A stretch of 64,000 bases of DNA from positions 2,101,501-2,165,500 of the forward strand of contig NZ_CP083952.1 of assembly GCF_006442545.2 (NCBI RefSeq). Direction: 5' to 3'. This document shows positions 9,106-18,711 of the stretch, in pieces. Numbering within the stretch: the stretch's first letter is position 1; the number at the start of each line of letters is the position of its first letter. Under the pieces are notes generated by a model. It saw only the letters and a program-made list of their open reading frames with translations, did not search any database and was not told where the DNA came from. The translations under genes were made by a program, and so were the position numbers. The stretch is from Mesorhizobium sp. B2-1-8 (GTDB lineage: Bacteria > Pseudomonadota > Alphaproteobacteria > Rhizobiales > Rhizobiaceae).

Positions 9106-10377
9106 TCAGAGGATCTTGGACAACAACTCCTGCTCGTGCTCCTTTACACGAAGCAATACCTTGTCGAGATGCTGCCGAACGATTGCGCGATAGCGCTCTT
9201 TGTTTTCTAACAATTCGGTGAGGTGCGTCTCCAGCAGCTCAAGGTTCAGATTTTCAACGGATTGACAGAACCGCCCAAGGCCGAAGTCAGTCATCACCGC
9301 ATCGTTCTTTGCCTCGTATCCTATCGAGATCGTCGGCAGGGCAAGCTTCAAAGCGCAAACCACGTTGTGAAAACGTGTGGCGACAACGATGTCAGTGTCG
9401 CCAATTTGCCGCATGACGTCATGCAGGGAGTTGATTGGCTCCGCGACAAGCTGACGGGCCTGCCGAGTGGTTCGGGTGCCGTCGATCAGGTCATATCCGC
9501 TCGCCTTAGCAATTCGACCGACATCCCTCACTGCCCGCATATCCACGGTTTCGCCGATAATAAGGCGTACTCTGTAACCTCGATCTAGCAACGAGGTGAC
9601 GAAGCGGGCCATCTTCTCGATGTAGGTTTGATAGATAGAGGTATCCGACCCTGAGCGCGCGCCGGCGCGCCAGCCATTGTAGTTCATAAGGCCAACCCCA
9701 ACTGTCGTCAGTTTTCCTCCCGTGTCGTCTTGCACCGGCAATGGCGTAGGCAGCTTGAAAACAAGATCTGGATAGAGGTTATCTCTACTTGTATCGATGC
9801 CAAGGGAGGCTAAGAAGTCCTTGGAGATCTGATCGCGGAACGAACGGAAGTATGCCCAAGCTGCTGCAGACCGCAACATCCAGCGGCTGGTAGAGTTCAG
9901 GATTGGACCTGCGCCGGTTCCAATAAAGCAGAACTTCACCCCGGACAATCGCGCAGATGCAGCCCAGCGGAACAGACCGTAGGATGTTCCAAATGGACCT
10001 GAACCGTAGTCGTTTAACGTTGACGTTCCTGGCACAATTATGATGTCGAATTGCCTGACATATTTGATTGCCCGGTACCAGTTCGCTAGTCTTCCAATTA
10101 TTCTCAGGCTGACTTTATTGCAGAACCTCAGGAGCGTATTGGAAAACTCTGGAGCGCTGATTGGTGTTGTGGGAATCTGATGCGCTTTACCAATTGCATC
10201 TGGATCAACACAAACGCATGCGAGAGCCGCCTCCGGCCTAGCTTCCCGCAAGAAGAGCAAAAACGATTCCAACGACGCGTCATTCCCGAAATTACCTCCG
10301 CCAAACATTCCGAAAAGGCATATTCTCTGTGGGGCGCTGATGACCTGCGAGAATCCATTCCTGCGCGAGAGGACCAT
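9106..10377 (-). CDS. Polysaccharide pyruvyl transferase family protein
   Basis: Predicted member of the PS_pyruv_trans family (ExoV/CsaB/WcaK type), 423 aa. These enzymes add a ketal-linked pyruvate from phosphoenolpyruvate to a sugar, giving the polymer a negative charge. The N-terminal ICLFGMFGGGNFGNDASLES is the conserved glycine-rich 'GxxNxGD/N' entry of the family. The C-terminal half has IVVATRFHNVVCALKL, equivalent to the invariant 'RxH' segment that binds PEP. The flippase gene lies upstream on the same strand, 275 bp away. Like the GT2 gene next to it, it is rather A+T-rich for the window. Confidence 0.85.
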   Translation of the reverse strand: MVLSRRNGFSQVISAPQRICLFGMFGGGNFGNDASLESFLLFLREARPEAALACVCVDPDAIGKAHQIPTTPISAPEFSNTLLRFCNKVSLRIIGRLANWYRAIKYVRQFDIIIVPGTSTLNDYGSGPFGTSYGLFRWAASARLSGVKFCFIGTGAGPILNSTSRWMLRSAAAWAYFRSFRDQISKDFLASLGIDTSRDNLYPDLVFKLPTPLPVQDDTGGKLTTVGVGLMNYNGWRAGARSGSDTSIYQTYIEKMARFVTSLLDRGYRVRLIIGETVDMRAVRDVGRIAKASGYDLIDGTRTTRQARQLVAEPINSLHDVMRQIGDTDIVVATRFHNVVCALKLALPTISIGYEAKNDAVMTDFGLGRFCQSVENLNLELLETHLTELLENKERYRAIVRQHLDKVLLRVKEHEQELLSKIL

Positions 10378-10595
10378 GATGTGTGCTCTCTAGCGGTGCA
10401 TGGATGCGAGCGGCAGCATGGTACCGCGGCCGTGCACGCTCTGATTGGAAGGGTCGACAGAGGTCAGGACGCGCGAATGGCAAATCCGGCGGCTTCGGAA
10501 TGCCTCGCAGTCCAAGCCTTTCGGGAGGGCGTGGCCCTGCTTTTTTTCCCGCTTGTTTTCGTCCACGAACATTCGCGTCCTTCCAGGCGCGGTTT

Positions 10596-10614
10596 GGATA
10601 GCCGCTGGCTATCC
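10596..10614 (+). terminator. Hairpin followed by T run (orientation puzzling)
   Basis: GGATAGCC-GCT-GGCTATCC is a perfect 8-bp stem followed on the plus strand by GACTTTTT. It has intrinsic-terminator shape for plus-strand transcription, yet the genes on both sides are on the minus strand. It could end antisense transcription or simply be a structured spacer between the flippase and pyruvyltransferase genes. Confidence 0.3.
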
Positions 10615-10652
10615 GACTTTTTCGTCGGCTATCGTGTTCACTTGTGCTCGCC

Positions 10653-12113
10653 TCACTCGGCCGGGCGGAGCGAGGCGCCCCGGAACCCGGAGATGGACTT
10701 GAATATCTCGTCAACCAAAGGATGTCTGGTAAGGACCAATGCCGCTCCCCATCCACCCAACGCCAACACCCCTGCTGCGAGTGCCAGCCCATGCGAAAGG
10801 GCGAAGCCTGTGCCCGAAAAGAAAGCCACGCACAGCGGACCAGTCGCGCTCGCTAGGGCCACGACCGCGCTTCTCCATAACTCTGTGGCGATGTCCTTCA
10901 GTTTCAATCCCAGCCTGCGCCGAACGAAGCTCAGGGCAACGTATGCCTGGAAAGGAACAGTCACCAGCATACACCAGGCGGCCGCCTGCAATCCGCCGAA
11001 GACGCCAGCCATTGACAAGAGAATGCCGGAAATCGGGAAGACGATCAGGGCTCGGATAAACAAGTCGCGGATCGCACCGACCGCAACCAATACCGGGTAA
11101 TTGAGCTCAAAACTGAAGGAGAAGAGAAGAGCAATCGCGACGACCTGAACGAGCGGCGCAGCCTCGATCCATTGTCGACCGAGCACGACGTCCACTACGG
11201 GATAGGCCAGCACTGAGAGCACGAGAAGAGCGGGCCAGTACAACGCGGTGACAATAGAAAGGGCCGCGAGATAGGGGCGCTTCAAATCGCTGCCTCGTCT
11301 GACCTCTGCCGAAAAGGCGGGCAATACGACCGCCACGGCCCCTCCGAGGAGGAGTTTGTCGGGTATTTGGCTGATCAAGAGGGTCCTGCTGAACAAGGCC
11401 GCGGCATTCGGTGACACGAGTCGGCCCAACAAGAGCAGGGGCAGCGCGTCAAATATGCGGAAGAGTATGGCGATGGAGCCGTTGTATCCGCCGAACGAGA
11501 TCATTGCGCGCCAATTGGCCAGAGTTGGCTTAAACATCCAGAAATGCGGGCACAGGGCGAGTGCGAGGCATGCGGCAAGCCCACTGCCGATTAGCCACGC
11601 CCAAGCGAAGCTCATATAGCTGAAGCCCGCGAACGCCAAAGCGATTGTTGCCACAGACCCTGTCGCCCCGTTGGTGATGCTAATGGCAGCTACCTTGCCG
11701 AAGGCCATTTCCCGGCGCAGGAGAGCATTGACCAGGACGACCAAGGCGTCGAGGAAGAGGCAGGCTGAAATAACTCGAAAATAGGGAAGGAGGTTCGGCT
11801 CCGCGTAGACTGAGGCCAGAACAGGGGACGCGGCTAAAAGAACGGTGACGGCAATTCCGGTAAGGACGAACATCACCGTAAAGGCCCCCCGGATATCCTC
11901 GCGGCTGAGTTCCCCGCGCTGGATCAGGAAGGTTGAACTGGAGAACTCCCTGACAGACAGGACTATCGCCAGGATTGCCATCCCGATCACCGACACGCCG
12001 ATTTCCTGTGGTGTCAATATGCGCGAAACCACCGCGGTCGTAGCGAAATTCGATACGAGCAGGACATAACGTTCGCCCGTGCTCATCAGAAGTGCGCGTT
12101 TTACAGAAGGCAT
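10653..12113 (-). CDS. Wzx-type polysaccharide flippase (PST/MOP family)
   Basis: Predicted inner-membrane lipid-linked oligosaccharide flippase, 486 aa from the ATG at 12113, which has an AAAGGAAA ribosome site; the frame is open to 12197. About 12-14 hydrophobic helices fill the protein. The N-terminal part ('VSRILTPQEIGV', then a helix ending 'VREFSSSTFLIQ') is characteristic of the polysaccharide transporter family, in which Arg/Glu-rich short loops follow the first helices. It would move the undecaprenyl-linked repeat unit built by the neighbouring glycosyltransferases to the periplasm for a Wzy polymerase (candidate at 27184-28704). Confidence 0.85.
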   Translation of the reverse strand: MPSVKRALLMSTGERYVLLVSNFATTAVVSRILTPQEIGVSVIGMAILAIVLSVREFSSSTFLIQRGELSREDIRGAFTVMFVLTGIAVTVLLAASPVLASVYAEPNLLPYFRVISACLFLDALVVLVNALLRREMAFGKVAAISITNGATGSVATIALAFAGFSYMSFAWAWLIGSGLAACLALALCPHFWMFKPTLANWRAMISFGGYNGSIAILFRIFDALPLLLLGRLVSPNAAALFSRTLLISQIPDKLLLGGAVAVVLPAFSAEVRRGSDLKRPYLAALSIVTALYWPALLVLSVLAYPVVDVVLGRQWIEAAPLVQVVAIALLFSFSFELNYPVLVAVGAIRDLFIRALIVFPISGILLSMAGVFGGLQAAAWCMLVTVPFQAYVALSFVRRRLGLKLKDIATELWRSAVVALASATGPLCVAFFSGTGFALSHGLALAAGVLALGGWGAALVLTRHPLVDEIFKSISGFRGASLRPAE

Positions 12114-12443
12114 ACATTTCCTTTCCCGGTAGCGGCGAGGGCCACCTTCGTCACGCCAAATAGTCCGACAAACCCGGTTAAAGGTCAGTACCTTCAAAGT
12201 AAGGAATGATCACAGACGAAAGGGGTAACGGGATGGCAGCCGGAGTTCTCGAGCGTTGTTCCAGATCAGCTAAGGGCTGGTCCGATTTGGGTAAAATAGG
12301 GGGTATGAGCTTCAGCACCGGCCTTGAGTTGGTGGCGACCTCCGAAAGGGGTATCGCAAACGCGTTGGTTACCCGTATGGGTAGATTGCTTCCGGCGGCC
12401 GCACTGCTGACTATCCATGTGCCCGACCGGGAGAACTGTCGCC
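12114..12443. other. Divergent intergenic region, no gene recognised
   Basis: The 330 bp separate the flippase (minus) from the glycoside-hydrolase gene (plus) and must contain their promoters. Short frames here lack coding character. No clear -35/-10 pair or operator stands out. Confidence 0.5.
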
Positions 12444-13877
12444 ATGTCCTTTCGTTTCGCAGTCGCTGCGGTTTGCCTGCTGGCGTTTGTCTCGTCTGCC
12501 TCCGCCAATTTCCTTTGGGGCATTAACGGCCATCCAATAGTTGCTTATCCGGGTATCCCGATCGAAAGGCAGCTCGACTTCATCAAGGATCTCGGCCTGA
12601 AGTCATACAGGGTCGATGTTACGGGCGAGGGCGACATGGATATGCTCGCCAATCTTGTCTCCGCCGGAAAGGTGAGAGGCATCGAGATCCTGCCTGTCCT
12701 CACGCCTGCCGGCATCGATATGGACAAGGATAGCCCAGAAGAACTTTACGGCAGGACCCGGAAACTTGCGATTGCACTTGGCTCAAGGTTCAAGGACGAC
12801 ATCCGTGTCTGGGAACTCGGCAACGAGATGGAGAACTACGCTATCATAAAGCCTTGTGAGAAGCGCGATGATGGCGCGCAATATCCATGTGGTTGGGGGC
12901 CTGCAGGTGGAACGGGAACGCTCGATTATTACGGCCCGCGCTGGGTGAAAGTGAGTGCTGTCCTCAAGGGCTTGTCCGAAGGGATGATTGCTGTCGATCC
13001 AACCATCAGAAAGGCGATCGGCACCGCCGGATGGGGCCACGTCGGCGCGTTCGCGCGGATGCAGCAGGACGGGATCGTTTGGGATATCTCAGTCTGGCAT
13101 ATGTACGGCGACGATCCGGAATGGGCTTTCCGGGAGATGTCGGGCTACGGCAAGCCGATATGGGTCACCGAATTCAACAATCCTTACGGAAGCCAGCGCG
13201 GCGAGAAGCAGCAGGCCGACGGCATCAAGCAGACAATGACGAGACTCCAAGACTTCACCAAGAAGTACAGGGTCGAGGCCGCGCACATCTACGAACTGTT
13301 CGATGAGGCCTACTGGGCCCCCAGCTTCGAAGCTAATATGGGATTGGTGAGGCTCGTCCCGGCCCCCGACGGTAAATGGAGGGTCGGCGAGCCTAAGCCT
13401 GCCTATAAGACGGTGCGTGACTTCACCCGCGGCCCGCAGCCGGCGCCCAGGCCGTACCGGGAATGCGATCCAGAGACCTTGGCTGCAAACAAGTCCCTCT
13501 ATGTGAGGCAGGCAAGTTTCGTCTATTGCCTCATTCTAGGTCACGATGGCGACACGGCCAGCGTGGAGCGTTGGTCGGCAGCTCTTGGAAGCGGAAATAG
13601 CAAGCTTGCTGATATGATCGTGGAAATGATGGACACGGATGATTTCGAAAGCAGATACGCCACGATCGGCCTGACGGACCGCGTTTATATCGGTTTTCTC
13701 TACCTGCTGCTTCTTGACCGCCCCGCAGACAACTACGGCCTTGAAACCTATACGCGACAGCTGCGCGCGGGCACCATGACTCGCAAGGACGCAGCCTTCG
13801 GCATTGTCACCTCATCGGAGTTTAACTCCAGGCACGCCGCCACCCATGACGTCTCCGCGGCGCCGACACCTGGGTGA
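12444..13877 (+). CDS. Exported glycoside hydrolase-like TIM-barrel protein with C-terminal DUF4214
   Basis: Predicted secreted protein, 477 aa from the ATG at 12444. This start gives a signal peptide MSFRFAVAAVCLLAFVSSASA. The central domain resembles clan GH-A hydrolases. VWELGNEMENY provides the Asn-Glu acid/base (E128) and IWVTEFNNP the strand-7 nucleophile candidate (E243), and SVWHMYGDD lies between them. The last ~120 residues form a DUF4214 domain (SLYVRQASFVYCLILGHDGD; RVYIGFLYLLLLDRPAD), a module known from secreted bacterial glycan-associated proteins. Lying inside an EPS locus, it may trim or release the polymer in the periplasm or outside. Its stop overlaps a possible GTG start of the next gene, so the two are co-transcribed. 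Confidence 0.75.
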   Translation: MSFRFAVAAVCLLAFVSSASANFLWGINGHPIVAYPGIPIERQLDFIKDLGLKSYRVDVTGEGDMDMLANLVSAGKVRGIEILPVLTPAGIDMDKDSPEELYGRTRKLAIALGSRFKDDIRVWELGNEMENYAIIKPCEKRDDGAQYPCGWGPAGGTGTLDYYGPRWVKVSAVLKGLSEGMIAVDPTIRKAIGTAGWGHVGAFARMQQDGIVWDISVWHMYGDDPEWAFREMSGYGKPIWVTEFNNPYGSQRGEKQQADGIKQTMTRLQDFTKKYRVEAAHIYELFDEAYWAPSFEANMGLVRLVPAPDGKWRVGEPKPAYKTVRDFTRGPQPAPRPYRECDPETLAANKSLYVRQASFVYCLILGHDGDTASVERWSAALGSGNSKLADMIVEMMDTDDFESRYATIGLTDRVYIGFLYLLLLDRPADNYGLETYTRQLRAGTMTRKDAAFGIVTSSEFNSRHAATHDVSAAPTPG

Positions 13878-13909
13878 GCATGAAGGACGAGCCGGAGCGG
13901 GTGAGCACA

Positions 13910-15259
13910 ATGCGATTGATGTCTGTTCTCATGACCTGCGTTTTTTTGGTGGCTATGGAGACCGGAAGCTTAGCCTGCGAACGCGACAAGGGGACGCGTT
14001 TCCCCTTGCGGATCGAATCTGGAAAGAGCTTTCCGGTCGACAAGGACGGGCATCCATTCCTGATGCATGGTGACTCGGCCTGGTCCCTCATTGCAGATCT
14101 GAAGGATGACGAGGCAGACCTCTATCTTGAGGACCGCAAGGCTCGTGGTTTCAATACGGTGCTGGTCAACCTCCTAGAGCACCGGTTTTCCCGAAACGCG
14201 CCCGCAAACGCATATGGCGAGAGGCCATTCGCTGGCAACGACGATTTCGCCGTTCCGAACGAGGCGTATTTTGCCCATGCGGACCGCGTCCTGCAGAAGG
14301 CTTGCGACCTCGGTTTCCTGGTGCTGCTTGCCCCGGCGTATCTTGGCTATGGCGGTGGTATTGACGGTTGGTATCAGCAAATGGCGGCTGCAGGGCCACG
14401 AAGGCTTGCTTCGTACGGCCATTTCGTCGGACATCGCTACCGGCATTTCGACAACATCATTTGGGTCAACGGTGGTGACGACAATCCTGCGGACAAGGAT
14501 CTAGTCAGGGCTATCGCCAAAGGCATCGTTGACGAGGATCCGGGCTCTCTTAGCACCATCCATGGCGCTCCCGAAACGGCACCGCTTGACTCATGGACTC
14601 ACGAACCCTGGCTGAACGTGAACAACATCTACACGTACGGACCTGTCTACACGGCCGCGATCAGGGAGTACGACAGGGGTATGCCTTTCTTCCTGATTGA
14701 GAGCGCCTATGAGTTCGAAAGTGGTACCGACGAGTACCGGGTCCGCATTCAGGCTTACCAGGCGATCCTCTCGGGCGCATTCGGACACCTCTACGGCAAC
14801 AACCCGATATGGCATTTCGGGGGGCCCGGTCTCCATCGGCAAACGATGGGGTGGAAAGACGCCCTCGGCAGTCCTGGCGCAAAAAGCATGGAAATGCTTA
14901 TCGCCTTCGTCTCTTCGATAAAGTGGTGGCTGCTCGAACCCGACGCCAGGAACAGCTTCCTGGTCGGCGGCATGAACCAGGGCATGGAAAGGGCGGTCGC
15001 CGCGACCGCCCGGGACGGATCCTATGCTGTCGTCTACATGCCCGGCAATGACCGCATCATAGTGGACCTGGCGCGGCTTTCGGCGGCTTTTGTCCGCGCT
15101 CGCTGGCGCGATCCCACGAGCGGGGAAGTTACCGATGTTGAAGGTTCCCCATTCAAGGCGGAGCGCACGGTTTTCAAGCTGCCAGGGCTAAATAGCCGCG
15201 GATACCCGGACTGGATTCTGGAGCTCTTAGCTCAAGGCCCTGTAGCGCAAAGTCAATGA
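13910..15259 (+). CDS. Exported apiosidase-like (DUF4038/GH140-type) glycosidase
   Basis: Predicted exported glycosidase, 449 aa from the ATG at 13910, which opens a signal peptide ending near GSLAC; upstream GTG 13874 and ATG 13880 are also in frame. FPVDKDGHPFLMHGDSAWSL and KARGFNTVLVNLL are hallmarks of the apiosidase-like DUF4038 TIM barrel. NIIWVNGGDDNP and FFLIESAYEF carry the acidic residues expected at barrel ends. The C-terminal ~90 residues (SYAVVYMPGNDRIIVDL onward) match the beta-sandwich 'putative collagen-binding' domain usual after DUF4038. It forms a two-gene unit with the preceding hydrolase. The substrate is probably the locus's own polysaccharide, but this is inference. Confidence 0.78.
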   Translation: MRLMSVLMTCVFLVAMETGSLACERDKGTRFPLRIESGKSFPVDKDGHPFLMHGDSAWSLIADLKDDEADLYLEDRKARGFNTVLVNLLEHRFSRNAPANAYGERPFAGNDDFAVPNEAYFAHADRVLQKACDLGFLVLLAPAYLGYGGGIDGWYQQMAAAGPRRLASYGHFVGHRYRHFDNIIWVNGGDDNPADKDLVRAIAKGIVDEDPGSLSTIHGAPETAPLDSWTHEPWLNVNNIYTYGPVYTAAIREYDRGMPFFLIESAYEFESGTDEYRVRIQAYQAILSGAFGHLYGNNPIWHFGGPGLHRQTMGWKDALGSPGAKSMEMLIAFVSSIKWWLLEPDARNSFLVGGMNQGMERAVAATARDGSYAVVYMPGNDRIIVDLARLSAAFVRARWRDPTSGEVTDVEGSPFKAERTVFKLPGLNSRGYPDWILELLAQGPVAQSQ

Positions 15260-15467
15260 ACGCGCAATTGCCTGCAGCCACGTAACGCAAGCCCAAGACG
15301 TGCGCCGATTCCACTGAAAGGATTAGACGAACACCACTGCAAAAGAGGTAAGCGCCGGCAACGCTTCCTCGAACGGGGCATCCTGGGTGTCCATTGGCGT
15401 TCTCCCCCATTCCTTCAAGCCCAAGTAGCCTCCTGGAGATCGATATCGGCTTGAGAAGAGGTGCGCG

Positions 15468-16529
15468 ATGAAAGTCATGGTAACCGGCCATCAAGGCTAT
15501 ATCGGATCGGTGATGGTGCCGATGTTGCTTCGTGCTGGGCATTCGGTGACGGGCTATGACAGCGATCTTTACCGGCGCTGCACCTTTGCCGCTGGTGGAG
15601 AGCGGGCTTCAATTCCATCCATCCAAAAGGACGTCAGGGACGTGCATGCGCGCGACCTCGAAGGGTTCGATGCGGTCATCCACCTTGCGGCGCTTTCCAA
15701 TGACCCACTGTCCGACCTTGATCCGGACATCACCTATGAAATCAACCATAAGGGCAGCGTCCGCTTTGCCAAGGCAGCCAAGGACGCCGGCGTGTCACGC
15801 TTCCTTTTCGCCTCGTCGTGCAGCAATTACGGACAGGCGGGGGACGGGATGGTCGATGAAACGGGTGAACTGAATCCGGTCACGCCCTATGGCTGGTCGA
15901 AGGTCCTTTCAGAACGGGATATTTCCGAACTGGCCAGCAGCAGCTTTTCTCCCACTTATTTCCGCCCCGCCACGGCCTACGGCCTCTCGCCGCGGCTCCG
16001 CTTCGATATCGTGCTAAACAATCTGGTCGCGTGGGCGGTCACCAAAGGCGTCATCCTCCTGAAGTCCGATGGAACGCCGTGGCGGCCGATCGTCCATATA
16101 GAGGACATTTCCAGGGCGTTCATTGCCGGGCTAGAGGCGCCCCGCGAGGCCATTCACAACGAAGCCTTCAATGTCGGACGAACGGACCACAACTACAGGA
16201 TCCGGGACATCGCCGAGATCGTCGCTGAGATCGTGCCCGATTGCCGGCTTGAATTGGCGCCCGACGCCGGACCCGACAAACGCTCCTATCGCGTCAACTT
16301 CGACAAGATCACGCTTGCCCTTCCTGCTTTCAGGCCGCAATGGGATGCGCGCAAGGGTGCCGAGCAACTCTACCAGGCGTACCGGAAGTCGAATGTCACG
16401 CTTGAGGAGTTCGAGGGGCCGCGCTTCCAGCGTATCGGCCATATCAGGCATCTATTGACCAACGGACTTCTGGACGAGCGGATGCGGGTCGCTGGAGCCT
16501 CCAAGACATTGGAGGCGGCGCTCGGATAG
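15468..16529 (+). CDS. NAD-dependent epimerase/dehydratase (extended SDR)
   Basis: Predicted sugar-nucleotide short-chain dehydrogenase, 353 aa. The Rossmann motif is GHQGYIGS (residues 7-14). The catalytic set includes SSCSNYG and YGWSK (YxxxK). [15 protein letters not shown] is the substrate-domain motif shared with UDP/CDP/GDP-sugar epimerases and reductases. It starts 208 bp after the glycosidase gene and ends 5 bp before the DUF4910 gene, so it belongs with the sugar-nucleotide module 15468-21469. It could be a 4-ketoreductase, epimerase or dehydratase for the CDP-sugar started by the cytidylyltransferase; the sequence does not decide. The Ser/Cys-rich active-site stretch in place of the usual T-D-E triad argues against a 4,6-dehydratase. 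Confidence 0.85.
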   Translation: MKVMVTGHQGYIGSVMVPMLLRAGHSVTGYDSDLYRRCTFAAGGERASIPSIQKDVRDVHARDLEGFDAVIHLAALSNDPLSDLDPDITYEINHKGSVRFAKAAKDAGVSRFLFASSCSNYGQAGDGMVDETGELNPVTPYGWSKVLSERDISELASSSFSPTYFRPATAYGLSPRLRFDIVLNNLVAWAVTKGVILLKSDGTPWRPIVHIEDISRAFIAGLEAPREAIHNEAFNVGRTDHNYRIRDIAEIVAEIVPDCRLELAPDAGPDKRSYRVNFDKITLALPAFRPQWDARKGAEQLYQAYRKSNVTLEEFEGPRFQRIGHIRHLLTNGLLDERMRVAGASKTLEAALG

Positions 16530-16534
16530 GCTGG

Positions 16535-17848
16535 ATGGAACACGTGAACCCCGACGGGATCGGTCCGCCGCCGGCAACCGGAGTCGGTCACGAAATTTAT
16601 GCCCTGGCCGAACGTCTGTTTCCTATCTGCAGGAGCATCACCGGAAGCGGCGTGCGAGAAACGCTGGATGTATTGTCGGGGCACATCGATTTGGAACGGC
16701 ACGAAGTGCCCACCGGGACGCAGGTGTTCGACTGGACGGTTCCAAAGGAGTGGAACATACGCTCGGCAATCATCAAAGGCCCGGACGGACAGACGGTCGT
16801 CGATTTTGCGGACTCCAACCTGCATGTTGTCAACTACAGCTTGCCCTTCAAGGGGATACTGACACTCGACGAATTGAAGCCGCATATTCATACCCTGCCC
16901 GAACAGCCGCAGGTGATCCCCTACCGCACCTGCTATTACACCCCGACCTGGGGCTTCTGCGCAGCCCACGACCGTGTGGCCAACATGCCCGACGGCTTTT
17001 ACGGTGTGGAGATCGACGCCGAACTCGAAGACGGCAGTCTCACATACGGCGAATACCTGCACCGCGGGCAGACAGAGCGGGAATTCCTCCTTTCGGCGCA
17101 CATTTGCCATCCCTCACTTGCCAACGACAACTGTTCGGGCTTGGCCCTGCTGGCAATGCTGGCGAGAAGCCTCAAGGCAAGGAAGACACGATACAGCTAC
17201 CGCTTCCTGTTCGCCCCGGGCACGATCGGCGCGCTCGCGTGGTTGTCGCGCAACGAGGACCGTACATGTCTCATCGACCACGGCCTCGTGCTGTCATGCG
17301 TTGGTGACGCAGGAAGCCCGGCATACAAGCGCAGTCGCCGCGGCGACGCCTTCATTGACCGAGCCATGTCCCACGTGCTGGGGCGTCGGCGCGGGGCAAA
17401 GCTGATGGATTTCTCCCCATACGGTTATGACGAGAGGCAATATTGTTCGCCGGGCTTCAATCTTCCGGTCGGCATGTTCCAGCGAAGCGTCCACGGCACA
17501 TTTCCCGAATACCACACGTCGGCCGACAATCTCGACTTCATCAGGCCAGAGCATCTCGAGGATTCCTACCGCATCTTGATGGAGGTGATCGACATTGTCG
17601 AAGAGGACTGGAGGCCGTTGAACCGCTTGCCCAAGGGGGAGCCGCAGCTCGGCAAGCGCGGCCTTTATGCAGCGGTGGGAGGGCAGAAGTCGTCGGGCGC
17701 GACGTCGATGTCCCTGCTTTGGGTGCTGAACCTCGCCGACGGGCAGCATTCGCTCCTCTCCATGGCAGAGCGCTCGAACCTGCCCTTCAAGGAACTGGCC
17801 GCCGCTGCGAAACTGCTGTGGGAACATGATCTCCTGGCAGCCTTATGA
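16535..17848 (+). CDS. DUF4910 (aminopeptidase-like, zinc-binding) protein
   Basis: Predicted cytoplasmic protein of 437 aa from the DUF4910/DUF2172 group. The core resembles M28-type zinc peptidases: SAHICHPSLANDNCSG contains the His-x-x-His-Pro and Asn-Asp-Asn metal-site signature, and HTSADNLDF the late His. A winged-helix-like domain fills the C terminus (from about residue 370). Proteins of this family recur in polysaccharide and sugar-nucleotide clusters, and their reaction is not established to my knowledge. It follows the SDR by 5 bp. Its stop overlaps tail-to-tail by 6 bp with the epimerase gene on the other strand, so the two transcripts must be antisense at their ends. Confidence 0.8.
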   Translation: MEHVNPDGIGPPPATGVGHEIYALAERLFPICRSITGSGVRETLDVLSGHIDLERHEVPTGTQVFDWTVPKEWNIRSAIIKGPDGQTVVDFADSNLHVVNYSLPFKGILTLDELKPHIHTLPEQPQVIPYRTCYYTPTWGFCAAHDRVANMPDGFYGVEIDAELEDGSLTYGEYLHRGQTEREFLLSAHICHPSLANDNCSGLALLAMLARSLKARKTRYSYRFLFAPGTIGALAWLSRNEDRTCLIDHGLVLSCVGDAGSPAYKRSRRGDAFIDRAMSHVLGRRRGAKLMDFSPYGYDERQYCSPGFNLPVGMFQRSVHGTFPEYHTSADNLDFIRPEHLEDSYRILMEVIDIVEEDWRPLNRLPKGEPQLGKRGLYAAVGGQKSSGATSMSLLWVLNLADGQHSLLSMAERSNLPFKELAAAAKLLWEHDLLAAL

Positions 17849-18391
17849 GGCCGTTGCGGTTCGCCGTCTGACAAGGGGCCAGGCTTTGTCCCTTTCCGAC
17901 ATGGCCGTCGGCATCAAGGGCCAGCCGATCGAAAAGGTAGGGTCATTGTAGTGGACGCCGGTCGACGCGTTGGGCGTATAGAACTGTGATATGAGATACG
18001 AGACCTCGGTGCCGTCGGTAAGGGTCTGGAGGCCGTGGGCGAACCCGGCAGGGATATAGAGCTGCTTCATGTTTTGGGAAGTCAGCTCGAAACCAAGCCA
18101 CTTGTAGCGTGTCGGCGAATTCGGTCGCAGGTCCACGACGACGTCAAAAATCGCGCCGCGGACACAGGAGACCAGCTTGACCTCTGCGTAAGGCTCCTCC
18201 TGGTAGTGCAGCCCCCTGAGAGTTCCCTTTTTGATCGAATGAGCCCGGCTGTGCTGGACAAAGCGCGTCGCCAGACCACAATCGGCCATCTCCTTCTCAC
18301 AGAAAAGGCGGGTGAAAGAACCACGGTCGTCAACCATGGGAGTAGGCTCGATCAGCCAGACCCCTTGAAGCTCCGTTTCGGTAAACTGCAT
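17843..18391 (-). CDS. RmlC/RfbC-like sugar-nucleotide 3,5-epimerase
   Basis: Predicted dTDP-4-dehydrorhamnose 3,5-epimerase-family cupin, 182 aa, full family length. The diagnostic motifs are KKGTLRGLHYQ (His62, the catalytic base position), VVVDLRPNSPT and IPAGFAHGLQTL. YLISQFY contributes the active-site Tyr. It would epimerise C3 and/or C5 of a 4-keto-6-deoxy sugar nucleotide. The RmlABD partners are not in the window; the neighbours are a cytidylyltransferase and a C-methyltransferase, so the substrate may be a CDP- rather than a dTDP-sugar (inference). It is transcribed opposite to the rest of the module. Confidence 0.88.
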   Translation of the reverse strand: MQFTETELQGVWLIEPTPMVDDRGSFTRLFCEKEMADCGLATRFVQHSRAHSIKKGTLRGLHYQEEPYAEVKLVSCVRGAIFDVVVDLRPNSPTRYKWLGFELTSQNMKQLYIPAGFAHGLQTLTDGTEVSYLISQFYTPNASTGVHYNDPTFSIGWPLMPTAMSERDKAWPLVRRRTATAS

Positions 18392-18711
18392 GCGTTGAAT
18401 CCCCCGGCGCCGCGCGAGACTGCCGGCGTCAATTGTCAGCGTCGCCAGCCCACGCTGTAAGGGCTACCTAAGCCTTAGGTGGCCTCTCCGATAGCGGTAA
18501 GTGCCGACGACAGCTGACTACCCGTTCGGCGAGCCTGGCGTCGGCATCGCCGCCGCCGGCTCGCTATAAGGATTAATGCACCCGACGGATTGGCAAATCG
18601 AACCGGAGAGGGCTGGATCCTAACCTGCCGTCATCTGCCTACGGAGGCGTGGCAGGCATGGGTTCTGCGTAGCGCACTGCGTCTCCGTTAGGCAGCGAAC
18701 AGGAGCGGGGA
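18392..18711. promoter_or_regulatory. Divergent intergenic region with 15-nt palindrome
   Basis: The 320 bp between the epimerase (minus) and the methyltransferase (plus) hold no gene. ACCTAAG-C-CTTAGGT at 18466-18480 is a perfect 15-nt palindrome placed 75 bp upstream of the epimerase start. It is a good candidate operator. A weaker GCGAGCC...GGCTCGC stem lies near 18530-18565. The regulator is unknown. Confidence 0.4.
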
